Assembly: GCF_903652925.1 (NCBI RefSeq)
Contig: NZ_CAHLAR010000002.1
Location: 1-64,000, forward strand
From: Achromobacter anxifer
GTDB taxonomy: Bacteria > Pseudomonadota > Gammaproteobacteria > Burkholderiales > Burkholderiaceae_B
Direction: 5' to 3'
DNA: 64,000 nucleotides
Below, piece after piece: positions 26,405 to 35,279 of the stretch. Both the position numbers and the translations under genes were made by a program. Position 1 is the stretch's first letter. Each line of letters opens with the position of its first letter. Under the pieces are notes generated by a model that saw only the letters and a list, made by a program, of their open reading frames with translations, was not told where the DNA came from and searched no databases.

Positions 26405-27808
26405 ATGCACGGAACTTTTGGCTGGGATACCCCGCAAATTCTGGATGCGGTTTTCAAGGCTTATGACATACGCGGCACGGTGCCGGACGAGATCGACGCG
26501 CGCTTCGCGCACAGCCTGGGCATGGCGGCGGGGACCCAGGCGCGCGAATTGGGGGCGCGCTCCATCGTGGTGGGCAGGGACGGCCGGCTGAGCAGCGTGG
26601 AGCTGGCGGCCGCCCTGCAGGCGGGCTTGCGCTCGGCGGGCATGCACGTCATCGACATCGGCATGGCGACCACGCCGATGGTGTACTTCGCGACCCGCCT
26701 GATGGACACGGGCGCGGGCATCGCGGTGACGGGCAGCCACAACCCGCCGACGCACAATGGCTTCAAGATCGTCATGGACGGCGCCTCGCTTTATGGCGAA
26801 GGCATCACGGCGCTGCGCGACGCGATGCGCCAGCCGATCGAATCGGCCGGCGCGGCGGGCGGGCGCACGCAGATGCAGATCATGCCCTGCTACACGGCGC
26901 GGCTGATGGGGGACATCCGCATGGCGCGGCCCATGAAGATCGCCATCGATTGCGGCAACGGCGTGGCCGGCGCGGCTGCGCCGGCGCTGTTCCGCGCCCT
27001 GGGTTGCGAAGTGATCGAACTTTTCTGCGAGGTCGACGGGTCCTTTCCGGGGCATCACCCGGACCCTGCCGATCCGCAGAATCTGCAGGACCTGATCTAT
27101 TGCTTGCGCTATTCCGACTGCGAGGTCGGCCTGGCGTTCGATGGCGATGGCGACCGGCTCGGCGTGGTGACCAAGACCGGGCAGATCATCTGGCCCGACC
27201 GGCAGCTGATCCTGTTCGCGCGCGATGTGCTGTCGCGCAACCCGGGCGCCGAGATCATTTACGACGTCAAGTGCAGCCGCCACGTGGCGCGCGCGATCAC
27301 CGAGGCCGGCGGCAAGGCCACCATGTGGAAGACGGGGCATTCGCTGATCAAGGCCAAGATGCGCGAGACCGGCGCGCTGTTGGCGGGCGAAATGAGCGGC
27401 CACATCTTTTTCAAGGAGCGCTGGTACGGCTTTGACGACGGCATCTACGCGGCCGCGCGGCTGTTGGAGATCCTGTCCGGGGCGCCGGACCCGTCAGCCT
27501 TGCTGGAGAGCCTGCCGCAGTCCTGCGCCACGCCTGAAATCAAGCTGGAAACCGCCGAAGGCGAACAGTTCGATCTGGTGGAAGCGCTGCGCGCGCAAGG
27601 GCAGTTTCCGGGCGCGCAGTCCATCAACGATCTGGACGGCATCCGGGTGGACTACGCCGACGGCTTCGGCCTGGCGCGTCCGTCCAACACCACGCCGACG
27701 GTGGTATTGCGTTTTGAAGGGGACACCGTGGCCGCACTGGCCCGTATCGAGGAGGACTTCCGCAACGCGTTCCGGCGCATTGCCCCTCATGTTCGTTTAC
27801 CGTTTTAA
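26405..27808 (+). CDS. manB: phosphomannomutase/phosphoglucomutase
   Basis: A 467-residue alpha-D-phosphohexomutase. The phosphoserine loop is AVTGSHNPPTHNGFKIV with the active Ser near residue 111. The metal-binding loop is LAFDGDGDRLGVV near 243, and the sugar-specificity loop GEMSGHIFFKERWYGFDDGI near 325. The C-terminal phosphate-binding loop is RPSNTTPTVVLRFEG. It supplies mannose-1-phosphate for ManC and possibly glucose-1-phosphate for nucleotide sugars. The close spacing to wzc (21 bases) and to pgi supports one operon. The AlgC-like length favours dual specificity. Confidence 0.92.
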   Translation: MHGTFGWDTPQILDAVFKAYDIRGTVPDEIDARFAHSLGMAAGTQARELGARSIVVGRDGRLSSVELAAALQAGLRSAGMHVIDIGMATTPMVYFATRLMDTGAGIAVTGSHNPPTHNGFKIVMDGASLYGEGITALRDAMRQPIESAGAAGGRTQMQIMPCYTARLMGDIRMARPMKIAIDCGNGVAGAAAPALFRALGCEVIELFCEVDGSFPGHHPDPADPQNLQDLIYCLRYSDCEVGLAFDGDGDRLGVVTKTGQIIWPDRQLILFARDVLSRNPGAEIIYDVKCSRHVARAITEAGGKATMWKTGHSLIKAKMRETGALLAGEMSGHIFFKERWYGFDDGIYAAARLLEILSGAPDPSALLESLPQSCATPEIKLETAEGEQFDLVEALRAQGQFPGAQSINDLDGIRVDYADGFGLARPSNTTPTVVLRFEGDTVAALARIEEDFRNAFRRIAPHVRLPF

Positions 27809-27821
27809 GGAGCATCACGCG

Positions 27822-29489
27822 ATGGGAAAGGCTAAGTATGCGATTGAGGCGCTAAGGGCGAATTCCGGGCTGGCGGACAGCCCGGAGTGGCAGGGGTTCG
27901 CCCAGGCGGCCCGCAGCGCCGAGCTGGACGCCGGCGCACTGAAAGTGATCGAGGCGGCGGGTTTGTGCGTGGACCTGAGCATGCAGCGGCAGTCGGCGGC
28001 GCTGGACGCCGCGGCCGCCGCGTTGCTTCAGGCGCGCGGCGTGGCGCGGGCGCGCCAGGCGCTGTTCGCCGGAGAGCCGGTCAATTGGACCGAAGGCAAG
28101 CCGGCGTGGCACACGGCGCTGCGCGCGGGGCGCACGCGCGAGCAACCCGACGGCCAGGACGCGGACTCGGTCTGCGAGTACTCGCGCATGACGGACTTCG
28201 TGCGGCGGGTCGACCAGACGGGCGACTTCAACACCGTGCTGCACATCGGCATCGGCGGCAGCGACTGGGGACCGCGCCTGGCGGTCCAGGCTTTCGGCGG
28301 ACCGTCGCAGCGCCGGCAGATCCGCTTCGTGTCCAACATCGACGGCCATGCCCTGCATGACGCGGTGGCCGGGCTGGATCCGCGCCGCTGCCTGGTGGTG
28401 GTGTCTTCCAAGTCCTTCACCACCAGCGAAACGCTGCACAACGCGCGGGCCGCCATTGCGTGGCTCAAGCAGGGCGGGGTGGCGGACGTGTCCGAGCATC
28501 TCGCCGCGGTCACCGCCAATGCGTCGGCGGCGCGCGCGCTGGGCGTGCCGTCCAGCCAGATCTTCAAGATGTGCGACTGGGTGGGTGGGCGCTATTCCGT
28601 CTGGTCGGTCGCGGGCCTGTCGATTGCGCTGACGGTGGGCGCGGACGTGTTGATCGGCATGCGGGCGGGTGCCGAGGCCATGGACCAGCATTTCCAGCAG
28701 GCGCCGTTCGCCTCGAACGCGCCGGTCCAGCTGGCGCTGGCGGGCCTGGTCAACTGCAGCGTGCTGGGACACAACTCGCTGAACATCTCGGCCTACAGCG
28801 CGCGCCTGCTGCATCTGGTGACCTATCTGCAGCAGCTTGAAATGGAGTCGCTGGGCAAGCGCGTCGCGGGCGACGGCGCCGCGGTCGGAGTGCCGACCGC
28901 GCCCATCATCTGGGGCATGCCGGGCACCGATGGCCAGCACACCTTCTTCCAATGGTTGCATCAGAGCGAGGACGGCGCGCCGGTGGATTTCATCGCCAGC
29001 CTGCAAGGCCATGCCGACAGCCCGGACGCGCACCGCATGCTGCTGGCCAACTGCCTGGCGCAGCGCCAGGCGCTGCTGCGCGGCAAGTGCCTGGAGCAGG
29101 CCCTGCTGGACGTGGCGCACATCGACGACCAGGAGCGCGCGCTGAGCCTGGCGCAGCACATGGTCCATCCGGGCGGCCGACCTTCCACGCTGATCGTGCT
29201 GCGCCAGCTGGATCCTCGCGGCCTGGGCGCGCTGCTGGCCCTGTACGAGCACAAGGTATTCGTGCAGAGCGTGGTCTGGGGCATCAATCCCTTCGACCAA
29301 TGGGGCGTGGAGCTGGGCAAGCGCCTGGCCACCGGCATCGAGCGCGAGCTGGCGGTGCCGGTGTCGGCCGGGGTGGTGGATTGGGGGCACGACGCGTCCA
29401 CGTCGTACTGGATCGACCGCTACCGCAGCCATGCGCAGGCGCCTCGGCCCCGTCACGCCTGGGTGCCGGGCGTGGCGGCGCATCTGTAG
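27822..29489 (+). CDS. pgi: glucose-6-phosphate isomerase
   Basis: A 555-residue SIS-domain enzyme interconverting glucose-6-phosphate and fructose-6-phosphate. Motifs are VLHIGIGGSDWGPRLAVQAF near residue 140, VVVSSKSFTTSETLHNARAA, and VQSVVWGINPFDQWGVELGK near 490. In the segment that usually reads GEPGTNGQH the sequence is WGMPGTDGQHTFFQWLHQ, so the residue at the usual catalytic Glu position is Met. Other bacterial lineages also vary here, so activity is still probable. The start at 27822 has AAGGAG upstream; the frame extends further upstream across manB but only as a shadow. It directs fructose-6-phosphate into the ManC pathway. Confidence 0.93.
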   Translation: MGKAKYAIEALRANSGLADSPEWQGFAQAARSAELDAGALKVIEAAGLCVDLSMQRQSAALDAAAAALLQARGVARARQALFAGEPVNWTEGKPAWHTALRAGRTREQPDGQDADSVCEYSRMTDFVRRVDQTGDFNTVLHIGIGGSDWGPRLAVQAFGGPSQRRQIRFVSNIDGHALHDAVAGLDPRRCLVVVSSKSFTTSETLHNARAAIAWLKQGGVADVSEHLAAVTANASAARALGVPSSQIFKMCDWVGGRYSVWSVAGLSIALTVGADVLIGMRAGAEAMDQHFQQAPFASNAPVQLALAGLVNCSVLGHNSLNISAYSARLLHLVTYLQQLEMESLGKRVAGDGAAVGVPTAPIIWGMPGTDGQHTFFQWLHQSEDGAPVDFIASLQGHADSPDAHRMLLANCLAQRQALLRGKCLEQALLDVAHIDDQERALSLAQHMVHPGGRPSTLIVLRQLDPRGLGALLALYEHKVFVQSVVWGINPFDQWGVELGKRLATGIERELAVPVSAGVVDWGHDASTSYWIDRYRSHAQAPRPRHAWVPGVAAHL

Positions 29490-29501
29490 GAGGCCAGGAC
29501 C

Positions 29502-30551
29502 ATGCCGGACCTGCATGTGCTGGTGACGGGCGGCGCCGGCTACATCGGCACGCATACGCTGGTGGCGATGCTGGCGGCGGGCCAGCGGCCGCTGGTGCTG
29601 GATGATTTCAGCAACGGCAGCCGCGAGGCCGTGCGCCGGGTCGAGCGCCTGTGCGGCGTGGAAATTCCGCTGGTGGAAGGGGATATCCGCAGCCCGGGGA
29701 TGGTCGAGTCGGTGCTGGCCGGGGCGGCGGCCCGTGGCACGCCGGTGCAGGCGGTGCTGCACCTTGCCGGCAGCAAGGCGGTGGGGGAATCGGTGGCCGA
29801 CCCGCTCAAGTACTACGACAACAATGTCGGTGGTTCGGTGGCGCTGCTGCGCGCGATGCGCGAGGCCGGCGTCTCGCGCATGGTGTTCAGTTCCTCGGCC
29901 ACCGTCTATGGCGAGCCGCAATTCCTGCCGTTCACCGAGGCGCATCCGCGGGCGCCGACCAACCCCTACGGCCGCACCAAGCTGATGGTGGAAGACGTGC
30001 TGCGCGATGTATGCGCGGCCGACCCCGCCTTCAGCGCGGTCACGCTGCGCTATTTCAATCCCATCGGCGCGCATCACAGCGGGCAGATCGGCGAAAGCCC
30101 GCGCGACGTGCCGAACAACCTGTTTCCCTACATTACCCAGGTGGCGGTGGGCCGCCAACCCTTCCTGCGGGTGTTCGGCGACGACTACGCCACCGCCGAC
30201 GGCACGGGCGTGCGCGACTATCTGCACGTCATGGACCTGGCGCAAGGGCATGTGCGGGCGCTGGCGTACTCGGAAGACCATCCGGGTTTCGTGGCGGTCA
30301 ACCTGGGCACGGGGCAGGGCACCAGCGTGCTGGAGCTGGTGCATGCGTTCGAGCGCGTCAATGGCTGCCGTATCCCCTTGCAAGCGCAGCCCAGGCGCCC
30401 CGGCGACATCGAGCGGATGTGGGCGGATCCCGCGCTGGCGGCGACCCTGCTGGGCTGGCGCAGCACGCATGGCGTGGAGGCCATGTGCGCGGACGGCTGG
30501 CGCTGGCAACAGGGCAACCCGCAAGGCTATGAGCAGGACGCGGGGACATAA
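29502..30551 (+). CDS. galE: UDP-glucose 4-epimerase
   Basis: A 349-residue extended short-chain dehydrogenase. The NAD-binding motif is VLVTGGAGYIGTHTLVAMLA, followed by LDDFSNG, the catalytic Ser-Thr in FSSSATVYGEPQFLPFTEAH, and the Tyr-Lys in NPYGRTKLMVEDVL. LRYFNPIGAHHSGQIGESPR and VRDYLHVMDLAQGHVRAL are characteristic of GalE. It makes UDP-galactose from UDP-glucose for the exopolysaccharide. An AGGAGGCC ribosome-binding site lies 12 bases after pgi stops. Last gene of the plus-strand arm, followed by a large inverted repeat. Confidence 0.95.
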   Translation: MPDLHVLVTGGAGYIGTHTLVAMLAAGQRPLVLDDFSNGSREAVRRVERLCGVEIPLVEGDIRSPGMVESVLAGAAARGTPVQAVLHLAGSKAVGESVADPLKYYDNNVGGSVALLRAMREAGVSRMVFSSSATVYGEPQFLPFTEAHPRAPTNPYGRTKLMVEDVLRDVCAADPAFSAVTLRYFNPIGAHHSGQIGESPRDVPNNLFPYITQVAVGRQPFLRVFGDDYATADGTGVRDYLHVMDLAQGHVRALAYSEDHPGFVAVNLGTGQGTSVLELVHAFERVNGCRIPLQAQPRRPGDIERMWADPALAATLLGWRSTHGVEAMCADGWRWQQGNPQGYEQDAGT

Positions 30552-30601
30552 CCCCTGCGCCGTGTCGGATGGATCCCGCGAAACAGGCGCGAGCGGTTAC
30601 A

Positions 30602-30668
30602 GTTGACGGAAATATTGCGAAGCAGCATGGCCGCGGCGGCCCGCCCGCCGCGGCCATGCACCGTCAAC
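30602..30668. repeat. nested inverted repeat between galE and cysE
   Basis: A perfect 15-base inverted repeat (30625-30639 and 30645-30659, loop CCCGC) with arms GCATGGCCGCGGCGG and CCGCCGCGGCCATGC. It is enclosed by a second pair, GTTGACGG (30602-30609) and CCGTCAAC (30661-30668). No T-run follows. It could terminate galE transcription or be a structured leader of the serine acetyltransferase gene that starts 59 bases downstream. Confidence 0.6.
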
Positions 30669-30726
30669 GAGGCGCACCCATGTTTGATTCCCATCCCCAC
30701 GCAGCTTCCCGGCAGGAGCCGCGGCA

Positions 30727-31674
30727 ATGAGCGGCCCGACCCGTAGCGCGCCGGCCCACTGGAACCTGGACAGCATCGTGTCCGGCCTGCGCGAAGCGCG
30801 CGTGGCCTGGCGCGGACCGCGCGGCCGTCTGCGCGAGGACGCCGGCCTGCGCGAGTTCCCTTCGCAGGAAAGCCTGCGCCAGATCGTCAAGGATCTCTGC
30901 GGCGCGCTGTTCCCGATGCGCCTGGGGCCCATCGACCTGCGCGAGGAAGTCGAGGACTTCTACGTCGGCCACACCATAGGCGCGGTGCTGGACGCGCTGT
31001 TGCACCAGGTCTGTCTTGAATTGGAGTACGTGGGCCGCCCCGAGCAGACGCCGCCCGCGGACACGCGCCAGCGCGCCATCGAGATCGTGCGCCAGTTCGG
31101 CGCCGAGCTGCCGCGCGTGCGCGCCGCGCTGGACCTGGACGTGACCGCCGCCTACCAGGGCGACCCGGCCGCGCACAACGTGGACGAGGTGTTGCTGTGC
31201 TACCCGGGCGTGGCGGCGATGATCCATCACCGCCTGGCCAACGTGCTGTACCGCCTGGGCGTGCCGATGCTGGCGCGCATCGTGGCGGAAATCGCGCACG
31301 CGGACACGGGCATCGACATCCACCCGGGCGCCACCATCGGCCGCAGCTTCTTCATCGACCACGGCACCGGCGTCGTGATTGGCGAAACGGCCATCATCGG
31401 CGACCGAGTGCGCCTCTATCAGATGGTCACGTTGGGCGCCAAGCGCTTCCCTCCGGGCGAAAACGGTGAACTCAAGAAGGGTCTGCCGCGCCACCCCTTG
31501 ATCGAGGACGACGTGGTGATCTACGCGGGCGCGACGATCCTCGGCCGCGTCACGATAGGCAAGGGCTCGACCATCGGCGGCAACGTCTGGCTGACCCGCA
31601 GCGTGCCGCCGGGCAGCAACGTGACCCAGGCCAGTCTGGTCAGCGACATGCCCGACTGCGGCCTGGGCGGCTGA
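30727..31674 (+). CDS. cysE: serine O-acetyltransferase (CysE/EpsC)
   Basis: A 315-residue protein with an N-terminal helical domain and a C-terminal left-handed beta-helix of hexapeptide repeats from about residue 190. Its motifs ADTGIDIHPGATIGRSFFID, HGTGVVIGETAIIGDRVRLY and GSTIGGNVWLTRSVPPGSN are those of serine acetyltransferase, with the catalytic His in IDHGTG. The extended N-terminus resembles the EpsC subtype. It makes O-acetylserine for cysteine synthesis. AGGAG precedes the ATG. A role in polysaccharide acetylation is less likely given the SAT-type motifs. The sirtuin gene follows after four bases, probably in the same transcript. Confidence 0.9.
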   Translation: MSGPTRSAPAHWNLDSIVSGLREARVAWRGPRGRLREDAGLREFPSQESLRQIVKDLCGALFPMRLGPIDLREEVEDFYVGHTIGAVLDALLHQVCLELEYVGRPEQTPPADTRQRAIEIVRQFGAELPRVRAALDLDVTAAYQGDPAAHNVDEVLLCYPGVAAMIHHRLANVLYRLGVPMLARIVAEIAHADTGIDIHPGATIGRSFFIDHGTGVVIGETAIIGDRVRLYQMVTLGAKRFPPGENGELKKGLPRHPLIEDDVVIYAGATILGRVTIGKGSTIGGNVWLTRSVPPGSNVTQASLVSDMPDCGLGG

Positions 31675-31678
31675 ACCC

Positions 31679-32497
31679 ATGGACACGCGCGTCTCGGATC
31701 TGGCGGCGCTGCGCGGCTTCGTCGACCGCCACCCGCGCCTCTTCGTGCTGACGGGGGCGGGCGTCAGCACCGACTCCGGCATTCCCGACTACCGCGACAC
31801 CGAAGGCGAATGGAAGCGCAAACCGCCCATGACGCTGCAGACCTTCATGGGCAGCGACCTGGCGCGGGCGCGCTACTGGGCGCGCAGCATGGTGGGCTGG
31901 CGGCGGTTCGGCCATGTGCAGCCCAACGCCTCGCACCGCGCGCTGGCGCGGCTGGAGTCGCGCGGCCGCGTCTCGGTGCTGGTGACCCAGAACGTCGACG
32001 GCCTGCACGAGGCCGCCGGCAGCCGCGGGGTGGTGGACCTGCACGGCAGGCTGGACGAAGTGCGCTGCATGGCCTGCGACTGGCGCGGCGGCCGCCAGAC
32101 CTGGCAGCAGACGCTGCAGGACCGCAATCCGGACTGGGTGCTGCTGGACGCGACGGACGCGCCCGACGGCGATGCCGACCTGGAGGGCGAGGACTTCGCC
32201 CGCTTCAATGTGCCGCCCTGTCCGCGCTGCAACGGAGTCGTCAAGCCGGACGTGGTCTTCTTCGGCGAAACCGTGCCGCGCGAGCGCGTGGACCGCGCCA
32301 ACGCCGGCCTCATGAACGCCGACGCGGTGCTGGTCGTGGGATCTTCATTGATGGTGTATTCCGGCTACCGCTTCGTCAGCGCCGCGTCGCGCAACGGCAT
32401 GCCGATAGCTGCCATTAACCTGGGGCGCACCCGGGCCGACAGCATGCTGACCCTCAAAGTGGAACAACCTTGCGCGGTGGCGCTGGAAGCGCTGTAA
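31679..32497 (+). CDS. NAD-dependent protein deacetylase (sirtuin)
   Basis: A 272-residue Sir2-family protein. NAD-binding motifs are FVLTGAGVSTDSGIPDYRDT near residue 25 and VTQNVDGLHEAAGS near 105, and the catalytic His lies in VDLHGRLDEV. Zinc cysteines occur as CMAC and CPRC. VVGSSLMVYSGYRFV completes the Rossmann fold. Sirtuins remove acetyl or other acyl groups from lysine using NAD. The zinc spacing is wide, as in the SIR2 class II-like bacterial and mitochondrial SIRT4 types, so acyl specificity may not be plain acetyl. Start is four bases after cysE. The gene is cytoplasmic and has no membrane segment. Confidence 0.9.
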   Translation: MDTRVSDLAALRGFVDRHPRLFVLTGAGVSTDSGIPDYRDTEGEWKRKPPMTLQTFMGSDLARARYWARSMVGWRRFGHVQPNASHRALARLESRGRVSVLVTQNVDGLHEAAGSRGVVDLHGRLDEVRCMACDWRGGRQTWQQTLQDRNPDWVLLDATDAPDGDADLEGEDFARFNVPPCPRCNGVVKPDVVFFGETVPRERVDRANAGLMNADAVLVVGSSLMVYSGYRFVSAASRNGMPIAAINLGRTRADSMLTLKVEQPCAVALEAL

Positions 32498-32658
32498 CGC
32501 GCCGGCGGGCCGGCCGGTTTTTGACCGGTCTAAGCAAGTGCTTGCCCCGCAACGGTTTTTTTCCGCTGTTACAGACCTTTCCATAGGGTTGTCCACAGGA
32601 ACTGGGGATAACTCCTAGGGATAACCCCGATTTTTCGACCTTTTTCTGGGACGGTCTG

Positions 32659-33513
32659 TCAAGTCTCGGCGGCTTCCGCCGTGTCCCCCATTAGCGCCTT
32701 GCGGGCCGCGTGCCAGCTGCCCGCGTCCGGCGCGTACAGCAGCCCGCCCGTGCGGTGCGTGGGCTTGTAGGGGGAACCGTCGAAGTGCGCGGCGTAGCCG
32801 CCGGCTTCCCGGTGCAGCAACCAGCCGGCCGCGTGGTCCCAGGCGGTCAACTGGTTGTAGAGCGCAACGTGGCAGTGGCCCGCGGCCAGCATGCGGTATT
32901 CGTGCGCGGCGCAGCGCAGCGACGCGGTGCTGCCCAGGCGCGAGAGATTGCTGTTGACGGTGGTGCGCAGCGGCTCGGGCAGCGCGCCGGTCGAGATCAG
33001 GCCGTCCATGTCCTCGGGCGGCGCCGGGGCGGCCACCGCAAGTTGAACCTGCCTGCCGTTTTCGTATTCCATCCAGGCGCCTTCGCCTCGCACGGCCAGC
33101 GCGCTGTCGCGGCTGACCGGGTCGTAGATCACGCCGGCGATCACGTCGCCGCGATGGCAGGCGGCGATCATCATGCCGAATAGCGGCAGCCCCGCCACGT
33201 AGTTGCGGGTGCCGTCGATGGGGTCGATCAGGAATGCCAGGTCGGCGTCGACCAGCATGTTGAGCAGGGCGGGATTGCGCGCCGAGGCTTCCTCGCCGAT
33301 CAGCACGGCGCCGGGATGCAGTTTCGCCAGGCGCGCCCCGATGAGGCGTTCGGCCGCTTCGTCCGCATCCGTCACGAGGTCGCGGGCCGAGCTTTTGCCG
33401 CGCACCGCGCCGTCCGGCAGATTGCGAAAGCGCGGCATGACCTCCGTCTGCGCCGTTTCGGCCAGGATGGCGGCAAGCCGTCGGGTGTCCTCGCGGGTAA
33501 AGGTTCTGCTCAT
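32659..33513 (-). CDS. inositol monophosphatase family protein
   Basis: A 284-residue Mg-dependent phosphatase. Metal-binding residues are in LIGEEAS near 72, the signature FLIDPIDGTRNYVAGLPLFG near 95, and the second signature AWDHAAGWLLHREAGGYAAH near 225. The family includes inositol monophosphatases, CysQ-like 3'-phosphoadenosine 5'-phosphate phosphatases and histidinol-phosphatases, which cannot be separated confidently by eye. It is monocistronic by orientation: convergent with the sirtuin across a 161-base gap and separated from gabD by a strong hairpin. Confidence 0.85.
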   Translation of the reverse strand: MSRTFTREDTRRLAAILAETAQTEVMPRFRNLPDGAVRGKSSARDLVTDADEAAERLIGARLAKLHPGAVLIGEEASARNPALLNMLVDADLAFLIDPIDGTRNYVAGLPLFGMMIAACHRGDVIAGVIYDPVSRDSALAVRGEGAWMEYENGRQVQLAVAAPAPPEDMDGLISTGALPEPLRTTVNSNLSRLGSTASLRCAAHEYRMLAAGHCHVALYNQLTAWDHAAGWLLHREAGGYAAHFDGSPYKPTHRTGGLLYAPDAGSWHAARKALMGDTAEAAET

Positions 33514-33610
33514 ACGGGCTCGTTCGTTCGGGGAACGCGCAAATCTACCATGCCCGGCGCGGGTCGGGATGCAACATGTCGGACTCCCGGAAAGCGGGTC
33601 CGGAAATGCG

Positions 33611-33646
33611 CGCGGCCCTCGCCGGCGGATGCCGGCGAGGGCCGCG
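33611..33646 (-). terminator. strong hairpin downstream of gabD
   Basis: Perfect 16-base arms CGCGGCCCTCGCCGGC and GCCGGCGAGGGCCGCG around loop GGAT. It begins 14 bases after the gabD stop on the minus strand. It lacks a T-run, so it may need Rho or act as an mRNA 3' stabiliser, but its position fits the end of the gabT-gabD transcript. Confidence 0.6.
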
Positions 33647-33659
33647 ACGCCAGGGGCTA

Positions 33660-35129
33660 TCAGGCGCCCAGGTCCACGCAGAGGTACTTGATCTCCAGGT
33701 ACTCTTCGATGCCGTACTTCGAGCCTTCGCGGCCCAGGCCGGATTGCTTGACGCCGCCGAACGGACCGACTTCATTGGAGATGATGCCGGTGTTGATGCC
33801 GACGATGCCGTACTCCAGGGCCTCGGACACGCGCCAGATGCGGGCGTAGTCGCGGGTGAAGAAGTAGGCGGCCAGGCCGAAGATGGTGTCGTTGGCCATG
33901 CCGATGACTTCCTCTTCGGTTTCGAAGCGGAACAGCGGGGCCACGGGGCCGAAGGTTTCCTCGGTCGCGAAGCGCATGGATTGGGTCACGTCGCGCACCA
34001 CGGTCGGTTCGAAGAACGTGCCGCCCAGCGCGTGGGGCTTGCCGCCGGCGATGACGCGGGCGCCATGCGCGGTCGCGTCGGCGATGTGCTCCTGCACCTT
34101 TTCCACGGCGCTGCTGTCGATCAGCGGGCCCTGGGTCACGCCGTCGGCGAAGCCGTCGCCGACCTTCATGGCTTCGACCTTGGCGACCAGGCGCTTGGCG
34201 ATTTCCTCGTAGACGCCGGCCTGCACGTAGATGCGGTTGGCGCAGACGCAGGTCTGGCCGGCGTTGCGGTACTTCGAGGCCAGGATGCCGTCGACCGCGC
34301 GATCCAGGTCGGCGTCGTCGAACACGATGAAGGGCGCGTTGCCGCCCAGTTCCAGCGACAGCTTCTTGATGGTGGGGGCGCACTGTTCCATCAGCGTGCG
34401 GCCGACTTCGGTGGAGCCCGTGAAGCTCAGCTTGCGCACCACGTCGCTTTCGCACAGGGCCGCGCCGATTTCGCGCGAGCTGCCGGTGATGACGTGGAAG
34501 ACGCCCGGGGGCACGCCGGCTTCTTCAGCCAGCACGGCCAGCGCCAGCGCGGTCAGCGGCGTCTGCTGGGCGGGCTTGACCACCATGGTGCAGCCGGCGG
34601 CCAGGGCCGGGCCGACCTTGCGCGTGATCATCGCGGCCGGGAAGTTCCAGGGCGTGATGGCGGCGGTGACGCCGATGGGCTGCTTGAGCGCCATCAGGCG
34701 CTGGCCGGCCTTGGGGCTTTGCAGGATGTCGCCGTCGATGCGCTTGGCTTCTTCGCCGAACCACTCCAGGAACGAGGCGGCATAGGCGATTTCGCCGGCG
34801 GCTTCGGTCACGGGCTTGCCCTGTTCGGACGTCATGATGGCGGCCAGGTCCTGCTGGTTCTGCATCATGAGCTGGGCCCACTTCAGCAGGATCGCGGCGC
34901 GTTCCTTGCCGGTCTTGGCGCTCCAGGCGGGCAGGGCGGCCTCGGCGCTGGCGATGGCCTGTTCGGCTTCCTTGCGGCCCAGCTTGGGCACGGACACGAT
35001 GGTCTTGCCGGTGGAGGGATTGTCCACGGGAATGGACGGGCCGTTGCCGGCGGCGACCCACTTGCCGTCGATGTAGCAGGCGTCGCGCAGCAGATCGGGG
35101 CGCGCCAGGGGATGAGTCAGTGCAGTCAT
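33660..35129 (-). CDS. gabD: NAD(P)-dependent succinate-semialdehyde dehydrogenase
   Basis: A 489-residue aldehyde dehydrogenase. Motifs are ITPWNFPAAMITRKVGPALA, the general base in LSLELGGNAPFIVFDDADLD, and the catalytic Cys in NAGQTCVCANRIYVQAGVYE (the CVCANR form is typical of GabD). The C-terminal segment EVGPFGGVKQSGLGREGSKY matches GabD. It oxidises succinate semialdehyde, produced by the adjacent GabT, to succinate. I chose the ATG at 35129, with AAGGAGA upstream; the open frame to 35207 lacks similarity. It lies 150 bases downstream of gabT on the same strand. Confidence 0.95.
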   Translation of the reverse strand: MTALTHPLARPDLLRDACYIDGKWVAAGNGPSIPVDNPSTGKTIVSVPKLGRKEAEQAIASAEAALPAWSAKTGKERAAILLKWAQLMMQNQQDLAAIMTSEQGKPVTEAAGEIAYAASFLEWFGEEAKRIDGDILQSPKAGQRLMALKQPIGVTAAITPWNFPAAMITRKVGPALAAGCTMVVKPAQQTPLTALALAVLAEEAGVPPGVFHVITGSSREIGAALCESDVVRKLSFTGSTEVGRTLMEQCAPTIKKLSLELGGNAPFIVFDDADLDRAVDGILASKYRNAGQTCVCANRIYVQAGVYEEIAKRLVAKVEAMKVGDGFADGVTQGPLIDSSAVEKVQEHIADATAHGARVIAGGKPHALGGTFFEPTVVRDVTQSMRFATEETFGPVAPLFRFETEEEVIGMANDTIFGLAAYFFTRDYARIWRVSEALEYGIVGINTGIISNEVGPFGGVKQSGLGREGSKYGIEEYLEIKYLCVDLGA

Positions 35130-35279
35130 TGCGGAAGTCTCCTTGAATGGATGCGGCAGGCCAGGAAACGGCTTGCGGGCGCGGCGGGTTCGCGGCTTGA
35201 TGTCCAAGCCGGAAACCGCTACGCCCGCAAAACTCGTACCTGCCCGTCGAAGAACCGGTGGTTGTTCAGGCCCTGTGCG

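Noticed and set aside
24248-27403. 1051-codon open frame on the minus strand
   Set aside because: Antisense of wzc and manB; no start signal or family motif; Arg/His/Gln/Ala-rich shadow.
27852-30524. 890-codon open frame on the minus strand
   Set aside because: Antisense of pgi and galE, both with intact motifs.
32498-32600. Terminator after the sirtuin gene
   Set aside because: GC-rich CCGGCC words precede a T-run, but no stem with an acceptable loop could be drawn. The nearby GGGATAAC direct repeats are noted but not interpreted.
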